From Bacteroidota bacterium (GTDB taxonomy: Bacteria > Bacteroidota > Bacteroidia > Palsa-948), in assembly GCA_016195025.1 (NCBI GenBank), contig JACQAL010000068.1:1-64000 (forward strand): DNA of 64,000 bases. The letters run 5' to 3'. A program made the position numbers and the translations under genes. Positions 15,734-25,151 of the stretch are shown here, piece by piece. The notes below the pieces were generated by a model. That model saw nothing but the letters and a program-made list of their open reading frames with translations, was not told where the DNA came from and ran no database searches. Position 1 is the first letter of the stretch; each line of letters opens with the position of its first letter.

Positions 15734-18178
15734 ATGGAACTTTTTGCCGATGTAATTCTCCCGCTCGCCCTTCCAAAAGCATTTACATATTCCATTCCTG
15801 AAAATTTTCAAAAGAAAATAAAAGCAGGAATGCGCGTGGTGGTGGAATTCAAAACAAAAAAACTTTATACCGCCATCGTTTGCCGCGTTCATGAAAATAA
15901 ACCCACTGACTATAAAACAAAACCCATTGAAAACATTCTGGATGAAATGCCGGTGGCGAATGAAAAACAACTTGCCTTCTGGAAATGGATGGCGGGTTAT
16001 TACCTCTGCACCATTGGGGAAGTGATGAATGCCGCACTGCCTTCGGGATTAAAACTTTCGAGCGAAACAAAAATTATATTAAGCGGCAAAGAAAGCGCAA
16101 AAGAAAATTTAAGCATTGACGAACTGCTAATTATTGATGCGCTGGAAAATAAAAATATTTTATCTATTGATGCTGCAACTGAAATTCTCGGAAAGAAAAA
16201 TGTTTATCCGGTAATCGCGTCTTTGTTAGAAAAAGAAATTATTCTTCTGCAGGAAGAATTAAAAGAAAAATTCAAACCAAAAATTATTCCCTTTGTCCGC
16301 TTCACTCCCTTTGCCGATGATGAAAAAAACCTGAAAGAGATTTATAAAATATTGGAAGAGAAAAAACAAAACCAGTTGGAGTTGGTGATTGCCTATGTAA
16401 AACTTTCCGAGCGCCATTCAAAAAATAAAAAGGAAGTAAAAAAATCTGAACTATTGGAAACATCCGGAGCAAAAGAATCAACTCTCCAATCGCTTGTTAA
16501 GAAAAATATATTTGAAATATACCGGAAAGAAACCGGGCGTTTTGCTTCGGAAGATGCGCATGCATTCAGCAAGACGCTTTCGGCAGAACAAAAAAATGTT
16601 TTTCAGAAAATAAAAAACGAATATGAAACAAAAGAAGTTGTTCTTCTGCATGGAGTAACTTCCAGCGGCAAAACAGAAATCTATGTAAAACTTATTGAAG
16701 AAATGCTCGCGCAGGGGAAACAGGCACTTTATCTTCTTCCCGAAATTGCACTCACCACGCAAATCACAAGCAGGATAAAAAAATATTTCGGAGACAAACT
16801 TGGCGTATATCATTCGCGCTTCAATGAAAACGAACGGGTAGAAATCTGGAATGGAATTATAAATCCTAAAATTATTCTTGGCGCCCGTTCCGCTTTGTTT
16901 CTTCCTTTTTCCAATTTAGGTTTAGTGATTGTGGATGAAGAGCACGATGGTTCATACAAGCAGCAAAATCCTGCTCCGAAATATAACGCACGGGATGCAG
17001 CCATTGTACTGGCAAAAATGCATGGCGCAAAAGTTTTACTCGGCTCTGCTACACCTTCTGTTGAAAGTTATTTCAATGCGCAGGAAAACAAGTTCGGATT
17101 CGCTGAACTGCAAACGCGGCATGGAGGTGCGGAACTTCCTGAAATAATTATTTCCGATGTGAAACTTGCTTCCAAACTCAAGCAAATGAAATCACACTTC
17201 TCCCCTATTCTGCTTGAGAATATTGAATCTGCGCTGAAAGAAAAAGAACAGATAATAATTTTTCAGAACCGCAGGGGTTTTGCTCCCTTTCTCGAATGCC
17301 AGTCGTGCGGATGGATTCCGCAATGTAAAAACTGCGATGTAAGCGTGGTATATCACAAAACCGGAAATCAACTTCGCTGCCACTACTGTGGATTCACATT
17401 GCCGCTTCCATCTGCCTGCAAAAAATGCGGAGACACAAATATCAAGATGAAAAATTTCGGCACAGAAAAAATTGAAGAAGAACTCGAAATATTTTTTCCG
17501 CAGGCAAAAATTGCGCGTATGGATTTGGATTCCACACGCTCAAAGTTTGCTTATCAGCATTTAATTAATGATTTTGAAGAAAAAAAAATAGATATTCTTG
17601 TCGGAACGCAAATGGTAACGAAAGGATTGGATTTTGACAATGTAAGTGTAGTTGGAATTCTCAGTGCTGACCAGATGCTCAACTTTCCCGACTTTCGTTC
17701 GCATGAGCGGAGTTTTCAAATCATGTCGCAAGTAGCGGGAAGAGCCGGAAGAAAAAACAAAGGCAAAGTGATTATTCAAACGTATTCGCCAACTCATCCT
17801 GTGATTGAACACGTGGTGAAACACGATTACTTAAAAATGTTCAGCGAAGAAATTGAACACCGGAAAAATTTCAAGTATCCGCCTTTTCACCGGCTGATTG
17901 AACTTACAGTAATGCACAGGGATATGGATGTTGTAATTCTTTCTTCCGATGAACTCACGAAAAAATTGCGTGACTTTCTTGGCAAACGCGTGCTTGGTCC
18001 TGAGTTTGCACTGATTCCCCGAATTAAAAATCTTTACCATAAAAAAATTCTTTTGAAGATTGCCCGCGAAGAATCATCGGCTAAAGTGAAAGAAAAAATT
18101 TTTGAATTAATTTCAAAAATGCAAAGTGCGGACGCTTATAAAGCAGTTAAAGTGCATGCGGATGTAGACCCATTATAG
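15734..18178 (+). CDS. priA: Primosomal protein N' (replication restart helicase PriA)
   Basis: 814 aa, as expected for PriA. The N-terminal 3'-DNA-end-binding domain (residues 1-100) is followed by a superfamily 2 helicase core with Walker A GVTSSGKTE near residues 306-314 and the DEEH box near 400. A cysteine-rich zinc module (about residues 520-570: CQSCGW, CKNCD, CHYCG, CKKCG) is inserted between helicase motifs. The C-terminal lobe carries QVAGRAGR. It restarts collapsed forks by loading DnaB through PriB/DnaT or, in this phylum, probably more directly. All motifs are intact. It is followed by the long rho leader. Confidence 0.95.
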   Translation: MELFADVILPLALPKAFTYSIPENFQKKIKAGMRVVVEFKTKKLYTAIVCRVHENKPTDYKTKPIENILDEMPVANEKQLAFWKWMAGYYLCTIGEVMNAALPSGLKLSSETKIILSGKESAKENLSIDELLIIDALENKNILSIDAATEILGKKNVYPVIASLLEKEIILLQEELKEKFKPKIIPFVRFTPFADDEKNLKEIYKILEEKKQNQLELVIAYVKLSERHSKNKKEVKKSELLETSGAKESTLQSLVKKNIFEIYRKETGRFASEDAHAFSKTLSAEQKNVFQKIKNEYETKEVVLLHGVTSSGKTEIYVKLIEEMLAQGKQALYLLPEIALTTQITSRIKKYFGDKLGVYHSRFNENERVEIWNGIINPKIILGARSALFLPFSNLGLVIVDEEHDGSYKQQNPAPKYNARDAAIVLAKMHGAKVLLGSATPSVESYFNAQENKFGFAELQTRHGGAELPEIIISDVKLASKLKQMKSHFSPILLENIESALKEKEQIIIFQNRRGFAPFLECQSCGWIPQCKNCDVSVVYHKTGNQLRCHYCGFTLPLPSACKKCGDTNIKMKNFGTEKIEEELEIFFPQAKIARMDLDSTRSKFAYQHLINDFEEKKIDILVGTQMVTKGLDFDNVSVVGILSADQMLNFPDFRSHERSFQIMSQVAGRAGRKNKGKVIIQTYSPTHPVIEHVVKHDYLKMFSEEIEHRKNFKYPPFHRLIELTVMHRDMDVVILSSDELTKKLRDFLGKRVLGPEFALIPRIKNLYHKKILLKIAREESSAKVKEKIFELISKMQSADAYKAVKVHADVDPL

Positions 18179-18211
18179 AAAGGGAACTATTCGCTATATC
18201 AGAAAAAGTTG

Positions 18212-18219
18212 TATGTTTG
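18212..18219 (+). promoter_or_regulatory. -7 box TATGTTTG, start of a long rho leader
   Basis: Perfect TAnnTTTG, 216 bp upstream of the rho ATG. If used, it gives a leader of about 210 nt. Confidence 0.45.
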
Positions 18220-18228
18220 CACTGTTAT

Positions 18229-18245
18229 TCCCGATTCCATCGGGA
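18229..18245 (+). promoter_or_regulatory. Hairpin in the rho leader
   Basis: Arms tcccgat and atcggga (7 bp) with a 3-nt loop, about 10 nt after the putative promoter box. The rest of the leader up to 18435 is AT-rich; its last 45 nt contain a ttaacttctaac-type tandem word (18399-18428) of the kind used as dispersed repeats elsewhere in the window. Confidence 0.4.
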
Positions 18246-18435
18246 TGGTTCAGCAGAATCCCGGTATTTCAGTTTTCTTTCTAATATTAAAATAAATTTC
18301 ATAGTCGGTTTCTGAATCTTTATTGTGGCATTATTTTTTAATCATAGCTAATATAAATTCTTCCAAAATTATTACGGTTTTTTCTGTATTTAACTTCTAA
18401 CGTCTAACTTCAAACTTTTAACTTCTACTTTTATT

Positions 18436-19953
18436 ATGTATGACATTATTGAACTAAACAGCAAAGCGCTGAATGAACTGAAAGAAATCGCAAAAGAACT
18501 TAACATTCTCAAATTCGAAACGCTGAAGAAGCAAGACCTCATTTATGAAATTCTCGACCAGCAGGCAATAAACCCTTCCAAAGCTTCCACGCAAACAAAA
18601 ACCCGCAAACCCATGGACGAAAAACGACCTTCCAAAAAAATGCAGGATGATTTTATTGACACTAACGGTGAAGAAACTCCTGCGCCTTCCGATGAGCCCA
18701 AACGCATGGAGCAATCCTATGCCGAAGAAGAAAAATTTTCTCTTCCCGTTGAGCCGGTAATTTCTCCCAGCGAAACACGCATGGAAGAAACTCCTCCGCA
18801 GGAAATGCAGCGCGAACGAAAGCCCGAAATTAACTTCGATGGAATTGTGCAGGGTGAAGGCGTTCTGGAAATCATGCCCGATGGCTACGGCTTCCTGCGT
18901 TCGTCTGATTATCAGTATTTGAATTCACCCGATGATGTGTATGTTTCGCAATCGCAAATCCGTTTGTTCGGTTTGAAAACAGGCGATACAGTAACAGGTT
19001 CCATTCGTCCGCCAAAAGAAGGAGAAAAATATTTTCCGCTCATTAAAGTGGAAATGATTAACGGCCGCGACCCATCGTATGTGCGCGACCGCGTTCCGTT
19101 CGAGCATCTCACGCCTCTTTTTCCTATAGAAAAATTCAAACTTGCCGCTTCGAAAGAAAAAAATATGTCGCTGCGCATTGTGGATTTATTCACACCTATC
19201 GGGAAAGGACAGCGCGCACTCATTGTTGCCCAGCCGAAAACAGGAAAAACAGTTTTGATGAAAGATTTGGCGAATGCCATTTCCGCAAATAATCCGGAAG
19301 CATATTTGATTGTGCTTTTGATTGACGAGCGCCCGGAAGAAGTTACTGACATGGCTCGCAGCGTTAATGCAGAAGTAATTTCTTCTACATTCGATGAGCC
19401 CGCAGAACGCCACGCGCGAATTGCGAATCTTGTTTTGGAAAAAGCAAAACGCATGGTGGAATGCGGACACGATGTGGTAATTCTTCTCGACTCGATTACA
19501 CGGCTTGCACGCGCATACAATACGCTTTCGCCTGCGAGCGGAAAAGTTTTATCAGGTGGTGTGGAAGCAAGCGCGCTTCAAAAGCCAAAACGGTTTTTTG
19601 GCGCTGCACGAAAAATTGAAAATGGAGGTTCTCTCACCATTCTCGCAACCGCACTTACGGAAACCGGCTCAAAGATGGACGAAGTGATTTTCGAAGAATT
19701 CAAAGGAACCGGCAACAGTGAAATGCAGCTTGACCGCAAACTCGCGAACAAACGTATCTATCCATCTATAGATATTGTTTCTTCCAGCACGCGAAGAGAT
19801 GATTTGCTTGTGGACAAAGAAACTTTGCAGCGCGTTTGGATTTTGCGCAAACATCTTTCAGACATGAATCCGCTCGAAGCAATGGAATTTATTCAAGACA
19901 GAATGCGCAACACAAACAGCAATGAGGAGTTTTTGGTTTCGATGAATAGTTAA
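18436..19953 (+). CDS. rho: Transcription termination factor Rho
   Basis: 505 aa. The RNA-dependent hexameric ATPase that ends transcription. The N-terminal Rho_N helices (residues 1-45) are followed by a charged, low-complexity insertion (about 48-135; Pro, Glu, Lys and Ser) that E. coli Rho lacks but that is common in this phylum. Then come the cold-shock RNA-binding domain (about 140-205, with [13 protein letters not shown]) and the ATPase core: Walker A AQPKTGKT near 266-273, Walker [16 protein letters not shown], and the Q/R loops near [17 protein letters not shown]. All motifs are intact. A leader of about 200 nt with a hairpin may mediate autoregulation, as is known for E. coli rho. 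Confidence 0.97.
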   Translation: MYDIIELNSKALNELKEIAKELNILKFETLKKQDLIYEILDQQAINPSKASTQTKTRKPMDEKRPSKKMQDDFIDTNGEETPAPSDEPKRMEQSYAEEEKFSLPVEPVISPSETRMEETPPQEMQRERKPEINFDGIVQGEGVLEIMPDGYGFLRSSDYQYLNSPDDVYVSQSQIRLFGLKTGDTVTGSIRPPKEGEKYFPLIKVEMINGRDPSYVRDRVPFEHLTPLFPIEKFKLAASKEKNMSLRIVDLFTPIGKGQRALIVAQPKTGKTVLMKDLANAISANNPEAYLIVLLIDERPEEVTDMARSVNAEVISSTFDEPAERHARIANLVLEKAKRMVECGHDVVILLDSITRLARAYNTLSPASGKVLSGGVEASALQKPKRFFGAARKIENGGSLTILATALTETGSKMDEVIFEEFKGTGNSEMQLDRKLANKRIYPSIDIVSSSTRRDDLLVDKETLQRVWILRKHLSDMNPLEAMEFIQDRMRNTNSNEEFLVSMNS

Positions 19954-19974
19954 AAAACAGTTTATTGTTTGAAA

Positions 19975-20050
19975 GTTTTTAGTTTTGGTTTGCTGGCTTT
20001 AGTTTCAGTTCGAATGCCTATAACTACTAACTAAAAACTAAAACTAATAA
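19975..20050. repeat. Inverted low-complexity repeat upstream of the DUF4199 gene
   Basis: Left arm about 19975-20010 (ttttagttttggtttgctgg and on) and right arm about 20021-20050 (aactaaaaactaaaactaat and on) are imperfect reverse complements made of a short repeated word. It is the same design as at 5977, 29187 and 59174. It fills the 114-bp gap after rho. Confidence 0.5.
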
Positions 20051-20067
20051 CCAACGACTATAAACTG

Positions 20068-20577
20068 ATGAAGCCAATCTTTAAATATTCATTGCTCGCT
20101 TCTTTTCTCGTAATTGCAGTAAAACTTCTTGTTTATTTTACTCACACGCAGTTCTCCGCAATTGGAATTTATTCCGGACTGCTTTCGCTCTTACTTCTCA
20201 CTGTTCCACTTTTTCTTGCTATCAAAAACAGGCGCGATAATGAACTTGGTGGATTTATCACACTGAAAGAAGTTATGAAAGTCGGCTTGGGAATTTCTGT
20301 TATATCAGGATTGATTATTTGCGCATTCACTTTTCTCTATTATAAATTCATTGACCACGAAACGCTGGAGCAACTAATTACACGCACAACAGATTTCATG
20401 CATAAAGAAAATAAAACTTCATATGAAATAGAAATTGAATTAACTGCGCTGAAAGAATTTTATTCTCCTTTCAAGCAGGCAACCGGAGTGCTGACGGGAA
20501 TTTTAATTTCTGGATTAATCCTTTCGTTTATCCTTTCTACATTTTTTGTGCGAAGAAATTCTGCTAATGAGAATTAA
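20068..20577 (+). CDS. DUF4199 integral membrane protein
   Basis: 169 aa with four hydrophobic segments (about residues 8-28, 33-51, 70-92, 135-158), a KNRRDNELGGFITLKE motif after the second and a charged periplasmic or cytosolic stretch (95-130). This pattern matches DUF4199, a family seen almost only in Bacteroidota and of unknown role. Its 3' end overlaps the convergent mpl gene by 14 bp. Confidence 0.85.
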   Translation: MKPIFKYSLLASFLVIAVKLLVYFTHTQFSAIGIYSGLLSLLLLTVPLFLAIKNRRDNELGGFITLKEVMKVGLGISVISGLIICAFTFLYYKFIDHETLEQLITRTTDFMHKENKTSYEIEIELTALKEFYSPFKQATGVLTGILISGLILSFILSTFFVRRNSANEN

Positions 20578-21925
20578 TTTGTTCACCTAATTTTTTCAAA
20601 TCCATTCCATCAAAAGTCCCTGAACTCATCATCAAAAGATTTTTATTGTTCCAATTTTGAGAGAGAATATATTCTGAAATCTTTTTTGAATCAGTAACTG
20701 CCAGCAAAGAATTTCTTCCGAAAGATTTTTTTACTTGCTCTTCAGAAATCGGTTTTAATTTTTTATGCTCAATCGTATGCGGATTAAAATAAACAATCGC
20801 TTCATCGGCAGAATTCATAGAGCCGAAATATTCTTTCAAAAAATTTTCATTCAAACTGCTGAACGTGTGAAGTTCAAGGTAAGCAATTAATTTTCTATCT
20901 GGAAATTGTTTCTTCACTGCTTCAATGGTTGCTTTTACTTTTGAAGGCGAGTGAGCAAAATCCTTATAGAAAGAAAAATTCTCATTCTTCACAATCAATT
21001 CTAATCTTCTTGCCGCTCCTTTGAAAGAAGAAATCGCTTTGTAAAAATCTTCGTCAGAAATTCCAACCTGCTTGCAAACTAAATGAGCGCCATTAATGTT
21101 CATGAGGTTGTGTTCGCCATAAACAAGCAAAGGAATTTCTTTGCTATCATCTTTCAAATACGTAATTCCGTTTTCAATTTTATATTCGGGAATTGAATAA
21201 GGATATAATCGAATATCTGCCCGTGCTTTCGCAACAAGTTTTTTTACTTCACTATCTGCTTCACAATAAATCAGCGCGCCAATCTGTTCAATGCAGTCAA
21301 TATATTTTTTGAACTGCCCCACATATTTTTCATAAGTCGGGAAAATATTTATATGATCCCATGCGATTCCACTCAGCAATGCCACATCCGGTTTGTACAA
21401 AAGAAATTTCGGTCTGCAGTCAATTGGCGAAGCAAAATATTCATCGCCTTCGAAGACAGCAATAGTTGCAGAGTCGCTAAGTTTCACCATCGTATCAAAA
21501 CCTTCCACCTGCGCGCCAACAAGAAAATCAAAATCTTTTCCGCATTGTTTCAGCACGTGAAGAATCATTGCAGTGATGGTTGTTTTTCCGTGACTTCCTC
21601 CTATGACAATTCTGATTTTATCTTTTGTCTGCTCGTAAATATATTCGGGATAGGAATAAATTTTCAAACCTAATTCTTGTGCTCGAAGTAATTCAGGATT
21701 ATCAACACGTGCATGCATGCCGAGAATCACTGCGTCAAGTTCTTTAGAGATTTTTTCAGAATGCCAGCCCATTTCTGCAGGAAGCAAACCAAGTTTTTCT
21801 AATCGAAATTTTGATGGCTCCACAATTTCATCATCCGAACCCGTGACAGTATACTTTTTTTTGTGAAGCGCAATAGCGAGGTTGTGCATGACGGCACCAC
21901 CGATAGCAATAAAATGTACTCTCAT
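20564..21925 (-). CDS. mpl: UDP-N-acetylmuramate:L-alanyl-gamma-D-glutamyl-meso-DAP ligase (Mpl)
   Basis: 453 aa. A Mur-ligase-family peptidoglycan recycling enzyme that joins the recovered tripeptide to UDP-MurNAc. The N-terminal Rossmann-like domain starts HFIAIGGAVMHNLAIAL. The ATP site is GGSHGKTT at residues about 109-116, and the central domain has the VFEGDEYF motif (Glu and Asp) and AWDHINIFPTYE. The C-terminal domain starts near GAARRLE, with the DFAHSPSKVKAT segment typical of Mpl. MurC is the alternative, but the IGGAVMHNLA and DFAHSP forms favour Mpl. The start codon borders a palindromic repeat (21925-22017) that fills the divergent gap to the MBL gene. Confidence 0.9.
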   Translation of the reverse strand: MRVHFIAIGGAVMHNLAIALHKKKYTVTGSDDEIVEPSKFRLEKLGLLPAEMGWHSEKISKELDAVILGMHARVDNPELLRAQELGLKIYSYPEYIYEQTKDKIRIVIGGSHGKTTITAMILHVLKQCGKDFDFLVGAQVEGFDTMVKLSDSATIAVFEGDEYFASPIDCRPKFLLYKPDVALLSGIAWDHINIFPTYEKYVGQFKKYIDCIEQIGALIYCEADSEVKKLVAKARADIRLYPYSIPEYKIENGITYLKDDSKEIPLLVYGEHNLMNINGAHLVCKQVGISDEDFYKAISSFKGAARRLELIVKNENFSFYKDFAHSPSKVKATIEAVKKQFPDRKLIAYLELHTFSSLNENFLKEYFGSMNSADEAIVYFNPHTIEHKKLKPISEEQVKKSFGRNSLLAVTDSKKISEYILSQNWNNKNLLMMSSGTFDGMDLKKLGEQINSH

Positions 21926-22017
21926 AAATCTTCGAAAAGCGAAACTATATGAAAAATACGAAAGTTGTGTAATTTTCTTTTTCGTATTTTTCGTACCAAT
22001 TCGTTTTTCGTTGATTC
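21925..22017. repeat. Two-armed dispersed repeat between divergent mpl and MBL genes
   Basis: Left arm aatcttcgaaaagcgaaac then tgaaaaatacgaaag; right arm ctttttcgtatttttcgtac then caattcgtttttcgttgatt. The arms are near reverse complements around a loop of about 12 nt. It is the same family as at 10526 and 53165. It fills the entire intergenic space, so it must contain or overlap the promoters of both genes. Confidence 0.75.
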
Positions 22018-22018
22018 T

Positions 22019-22864
22019 ATGAAACTATATTCTATCAACACCGGCTATTTCAAATTGGATGGAGGCGCAATGTTTGGCGTTGTTCCGAAATCAATCTGGA
22101 ACAGAACTAATCCTGCCGATGAAAACAACATGATTGATTTGGCAATGCGCGCGCTGCTAGTGGAAGATGGAAATAAATTAATACTGATTGATAACGGAAT
22201 GGGAAGTAAACAGGATGCAAAGTTTTTTTCCTATTATTATTTACATGGAGATGACACGCTGGAAAAATCGTTGGCGAAATATGGGTTCACTCCCGATGAT
22301 ATTACGGATATGTTTCTCTCGCATCTTCACTTCGACCATTGCGGAGGAAGTGTAAAGTGGAACAATGCCAGAACAAAATTTGAACTCACTTTCAAAAACG
22401 CAACTTACTGGAGCAACGAACAGCATTGGAATTGGGCAACTCATCCTAACGTTCGAGAGAAGCCAAGTTTTCTGAAAGAAAATATTTTACCCATTCACGA
22501 GAGCGGACATTTAAAATTTACAAAAGAAGGAGAAGAATTATTTCCCGGTTTCACAATTATCTATTCCAACGGGCATACCGATGCAATGATGCATCCACAC
22601 ATAAAGTACAAAGGAAAAACGGTTGTCTATCTTGCGGATTTAATTCCAACAGTTGGGCATATTCCGCTTCCGTACGTGATGGGCTACGATACGCGCCCGC
22701 TGATTACGCTGGATGAAAAAGAAAAATTTTTGAACAAAGCGGCTGAAGAAGAATATATTTTATTCTTTGAACACGATCCTAAAAACGAATGTTGCACTGT
22801 GCAGAAAACGGAAAAGGGTGTGAGGTTGAAGGAAAGTTTTTCACTCGTTGCCCTAAATCCCTAA
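22019..22864 (+). CDS. MBL-fold metallo-hydrolase
   Basis: 281 aa from ATG at 22019, chosen because it begins the conserved fold (MKLYSINTGYFKLDGG); the longer upstream frame would start inside the repeat. The metal-binding signature is HLHFDHCGG near residue 103, followed by a second His region (NGHTDAMMHP), an Asp in YLADLIPT and a late FEHDP. This resembles the lactonase/phosphotriesterase-like branch of the superfamily. The substrate is unknown. The last residues (Ala-Leu-Asn-Pro) and the TAA stop are provided by the ccctaaatccctaaagggac repeat. Confidence 0.88.
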   Translation: MKLYSINTGYFKLDGGAMFGVVPKSIWNRTNPADENNMIDLAMRALLVEDGNKLILIDNGMGSKQDAKFFSYYYLHGDDTLEKSLAKYGFTPDDITDMFLSHLHFDHCGGSVKWNNARTKFELTFKNATYWSNEQHWNWATHPNVREKPSFLKENILPIHESGHLKFTKEGEELFPGFTIIYSNGHTDAMMHPHIKYKGKTVVYLADLIPTVGHIPLPYVMGYDTRPLITLDEKEKFLNKAAEEEYILFFEHDPKNECCTVQKTEKGVRLKESFSLVALNP

Positions 22865-22870
22865 AGGGAC
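22851..22870. repeat. ccctaaatccctaaagggac repeat at the MBL gene 3' end
   Basis: A 20-nt word that also occurs exactly at 27036-27055 and nearly at 38514-38532. Its first codons and TAA end the MBL gene. About 30 bp downstream an inverted partner ctccctttagggctgggg (22901-22918) allows a hairpin. Confidence 0.75.
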
Positions 22871-22990
22871 TTAGAAAAATATTTATTGCATTTGTTGTTT
22901 CTCCCTTTAGGGCTGGGGTTGCTATCCATGAATTGTTTCCTTCTCCCGTAATTCGCAATCACTTTCGCATAGCAGTTCAGCGATTAACAA

Positions 22991-24211
22991 TCACAAAAAT
23001 TTTCTAATCATCGGAGCGCTTGTCATACTTGTTACGAGCGCCATGATCACCAGCGCTACAAAAAGTTTGGGAGAAATAAGTCCTGCATTCAGCGCGAGTG
23101 TTCCCAGAATAATTGCCATTGCTCCGCCAACACTCATTCCGAAACCAACCGCAAATACTTTTTTATTTTTTATTCCTCCAAGATATGCGCCAAGCGCAGC
23201 TCCAAAAACTTTTCCGAAGTAGGCAAGCGCAAGCACAATTAAAACAATTTTCCAGTCAAAGTTCTCTATGAAATTTACGCGCAGCCCGATGGAAACAAAA
23301 AACAATGGCGCAAAAAAATTCATGATGAACTGGTGAATGATTTCTCTTGCTTTCTCATGGAGGTGAACCGAATCTCCAAACGCAATTCCCGCTATGAACG
23401 CGCCAAGTATTGCGTGAATATTTATTTTCTCGGTGAAGGCAGCGCAGAGCAAACAAATTCCGATTGAAATGGAAAGCACGCCACCGGGCCACGAAAGTTT
23501 TGTTTGAATCCACGGAAGCGAGCGGTCAATAATTTTTTTTCCGATGGTGAGCATGAATATTCCAAATCCAAGAATGTAAAAAATGGTATAGCCCGCCCCG
23601 AGAGATTCATTCCCGCTTTTAATTGAAAGTATAAAAGAAAAAATCAGCCAGCCGATTAAATCATTGAACATGGCGGAAGCAATAATCAGCATTCCGATAT
23701 TTGTCTTGAATAAATTCATGTCCATCAGAATTCTTGCAATGACAGGCAGCGCGGAAATGGCGAGCGCGGTGCCAATGAACATGGAGAAAAAAATATCTCC
23801 GGTTAAATCATTTCCAAACCACTGCGGAAAATACCAGGCAGCTGCAAAACCGGTAGCGAACGGAATTATCATGCTGAAAAAACTTGTGGAGATGGCGGTT
23901 CTTCCCTGCTTCAACACTAATTGCAATTGCACTTCAAGTCCCGCGACAAAAAGCAAAAGCACAACAGATAAATTCACCAGGCCATCGAATGCTGCGGAAA
24001 CAAAACCGTCTTTTGGAAAAACTTTTTCAAAAAGAGTAGGATCAATTGTTCCGATGAGCGTGGGACCAAGAAGAATTCCTACAAGAATTTCTCCCATAAC
24101 AATCGGAAATTTGAATTGCCTGCCGAGTTCAGCAATGATGCGCGATAAAATCAGAATGACACCTATTGCTGTGAGAAGAATTATCAGGTCGTTGTGAGTG
24201 AAATGTGACAC
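22991..24211 (-). CDS. CPA2-family cation:proton antiporter
   Basis: 406 aa with about 12 membrane segments and no cytosolic TrkA domain, so it is a minimal Na+(K+)/H+ exchanger of the KefB/NapA type. Recognisable parts are the N-terminal GEILVGILLGPTLIG helix, the FVAGLEVQL segment after helix 3, the crossing-helix pair with SAMFNDLIGW (the ND motif of the ion site) and APLFFVSIGLRVN. The transporter follows a two-domain universal-stress protein in the same orientation, a pairing that suggests stress-related control of ion exchange. Whether Na+ or K+ moves cannot be told. Confidence 0.9.
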   Translation of the reverse strand: MSHFTHNDLIILLTAIGVILILSRIIAELGRQFKFPIVMGEILVGILLGPTLIGTIDPTLFEKVFPKDGFVSAAFDGLVNLSVVLLLFVAGLEVQLQLVLKQGRTAISTSFFSMIIPFATGFAAAWYFPQWFGNDLTGDIFFSMFIGTALAISALPVIARILMDMNLFKTNIGMLIIASAMFNDLIGWLIFSFILSIKSGNESLGAGYTIFYILGFGIFMLTIGKKIIDRSLPWIQTKLSWPGGVLSISIGICLLCAAFTEKINIHAILGAFIAGIAFGDSVHLHEKAREIIHQFIMNFFAPLFFVSIGLRVNFIENFDWKIVLIVLALAYFGKVFGAALGAYLGGIKNKKVFAVGFGMSVGGAMAIILGTLALNAGLISPKLFVALVIMALVTSMTSAPMIRKFL

Positions 24212-24223
24212 AAATTATTTTGG

Positions 24224-24259
24224 GATTACACCGATTTCTAATTCAAGATTACACCGATT
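24224..24259. repeat. Direct repeat gattacaccgatt x2
   Basis: Two copies of gattacaccgatt (24224-24236 and 24247-24259), 23 bp apart, lie in the 58-bp gap between the universal-stress gene and the antiporter gene. This could be a protein-binding site or a remnant of a dispersed repeat. Confidence 0.5.
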
Positions 24260-24269
24260 ATTTTTTCAG

Positions 24270-25151
24270 TTAAACTCGAGAGTGTACGATTAATAAGTTG
24301 CACGGAAGGTCGGCAAGAACGAATTCGATATCGTGCGTAAAAATTCTGTCGAGAAAAGTGAGATGCGTATCGGGAGAATTAATCACAAGCAAATCTGCTT
24401 TTTTAGTTTCAGCATACTGGCGGATTGCGTAGCCGGGTTTTCCTTTAATAATTTTTTCATTTATTTTCAGAGTGCCGGTATCGCATTTCGAAATCATCGA
24501 ATGAAGTTTGTTCGTTTCCTCCTCAGTATATTCTTTTTTTATTCTGGTAACTTCAGGTGCGCTGGAACTTTCTGCCATTGCCATTGCAAGTGCAGGCGCA
24601 TGAACTTCGTGCACAAGCGTAACTTCTTTTACTCCGATATGTTTTGCAAAATAAAAAGCGGTGTTAATGGTATGAATTGTTTTCGGATGGTCTGCTCCTG
24701 CATTGATAATTAATTTTTGTTTTATTTTTTCTCCTGAAGATTTTGTAAGAAGAAGCACCGAACACTTTGCTTTGCGGCTGATGGAACGCGCGATAGAACC
24801 GAGATAGTATTTCAGAATATTTTCTTTTTCGAGCGCGCCAAGAATGAGAAGGTCAACAATATTTAATTTGCAAAGTTTGAGAAGCGTGTCCACCACATCG
24901 CCTTCTGCCCATATTGTTTTTATTTTTTTCTCTTCAATATTATTGCGGAATAAAATATCTCCGAGCGTTTTTTCTTTTTCTTTCGTCTTCGCACCAACAT
25001 GGACGAGAACTAATTTTGAATTGCAGGCATCAGAAATTTTTTTCGCTTCAATGAGAATGGATTCCATGCGCGGAGAAAAAGCCAGCGCAACCGCAATGGT
25101 TTCGAACGGATAGGAAGGGCGCTTTTTTAATTTCTGAATATCAAATTCCAT
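24270..25151 (-). CDS. Universal stress protein with two UspA domains
   Basis: 293 aa made of two tandem Usp folds (about residues 15-140 and 145-293). Domain 1 has the VDLLILGALEKEN segment and a degenerate GSIARSI loop; domain 2 has ADLLVINSPDTHL and FVLADLPCNLLIVHS. Neither carries a full GxxGx9G(S/T) ATP loop, so nucleotide binding is uncertain. The start codon overlaps the stop of the upstream DUF5606 gene by 1 nt, and the antiporter follows after 58 bp. It is most likely a cytoplasmic stress or signalling partner of the antiporter. Confidence 0.85.
   Translation of the reverse strand: MEFDIQKLKKRPSYPFETIAVALAFSPRMESILIEAKKISDACNSKLVLVHVGAKTKEKEKTLGDILFRNNIEEKKIKTIWAEGDVVDTLLKLCKLNIVDLLILGALEKENILKYYLGSIARSISRKAKCSVLLLTKSSGEKIKQKLIINAGADHPKTIHTINTAFYFAKHIGVKEVTLVHEVHAPALAMAMAESSSAPEVTRIKKEYTEEETNKLHSMISKCDTGTLKINEKIIKGKPGYAIRQYAETKKADLLVINSPDTHLTFLDRIFTHDIEFVLADLPCNLLIVHSRV

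Noticed and set aside
18229-18245. priA intrinsic terminator
   Set aside because: The hairpin is not followed by a T-run and lies after a promoter-like box, so it is treated as rho leader.
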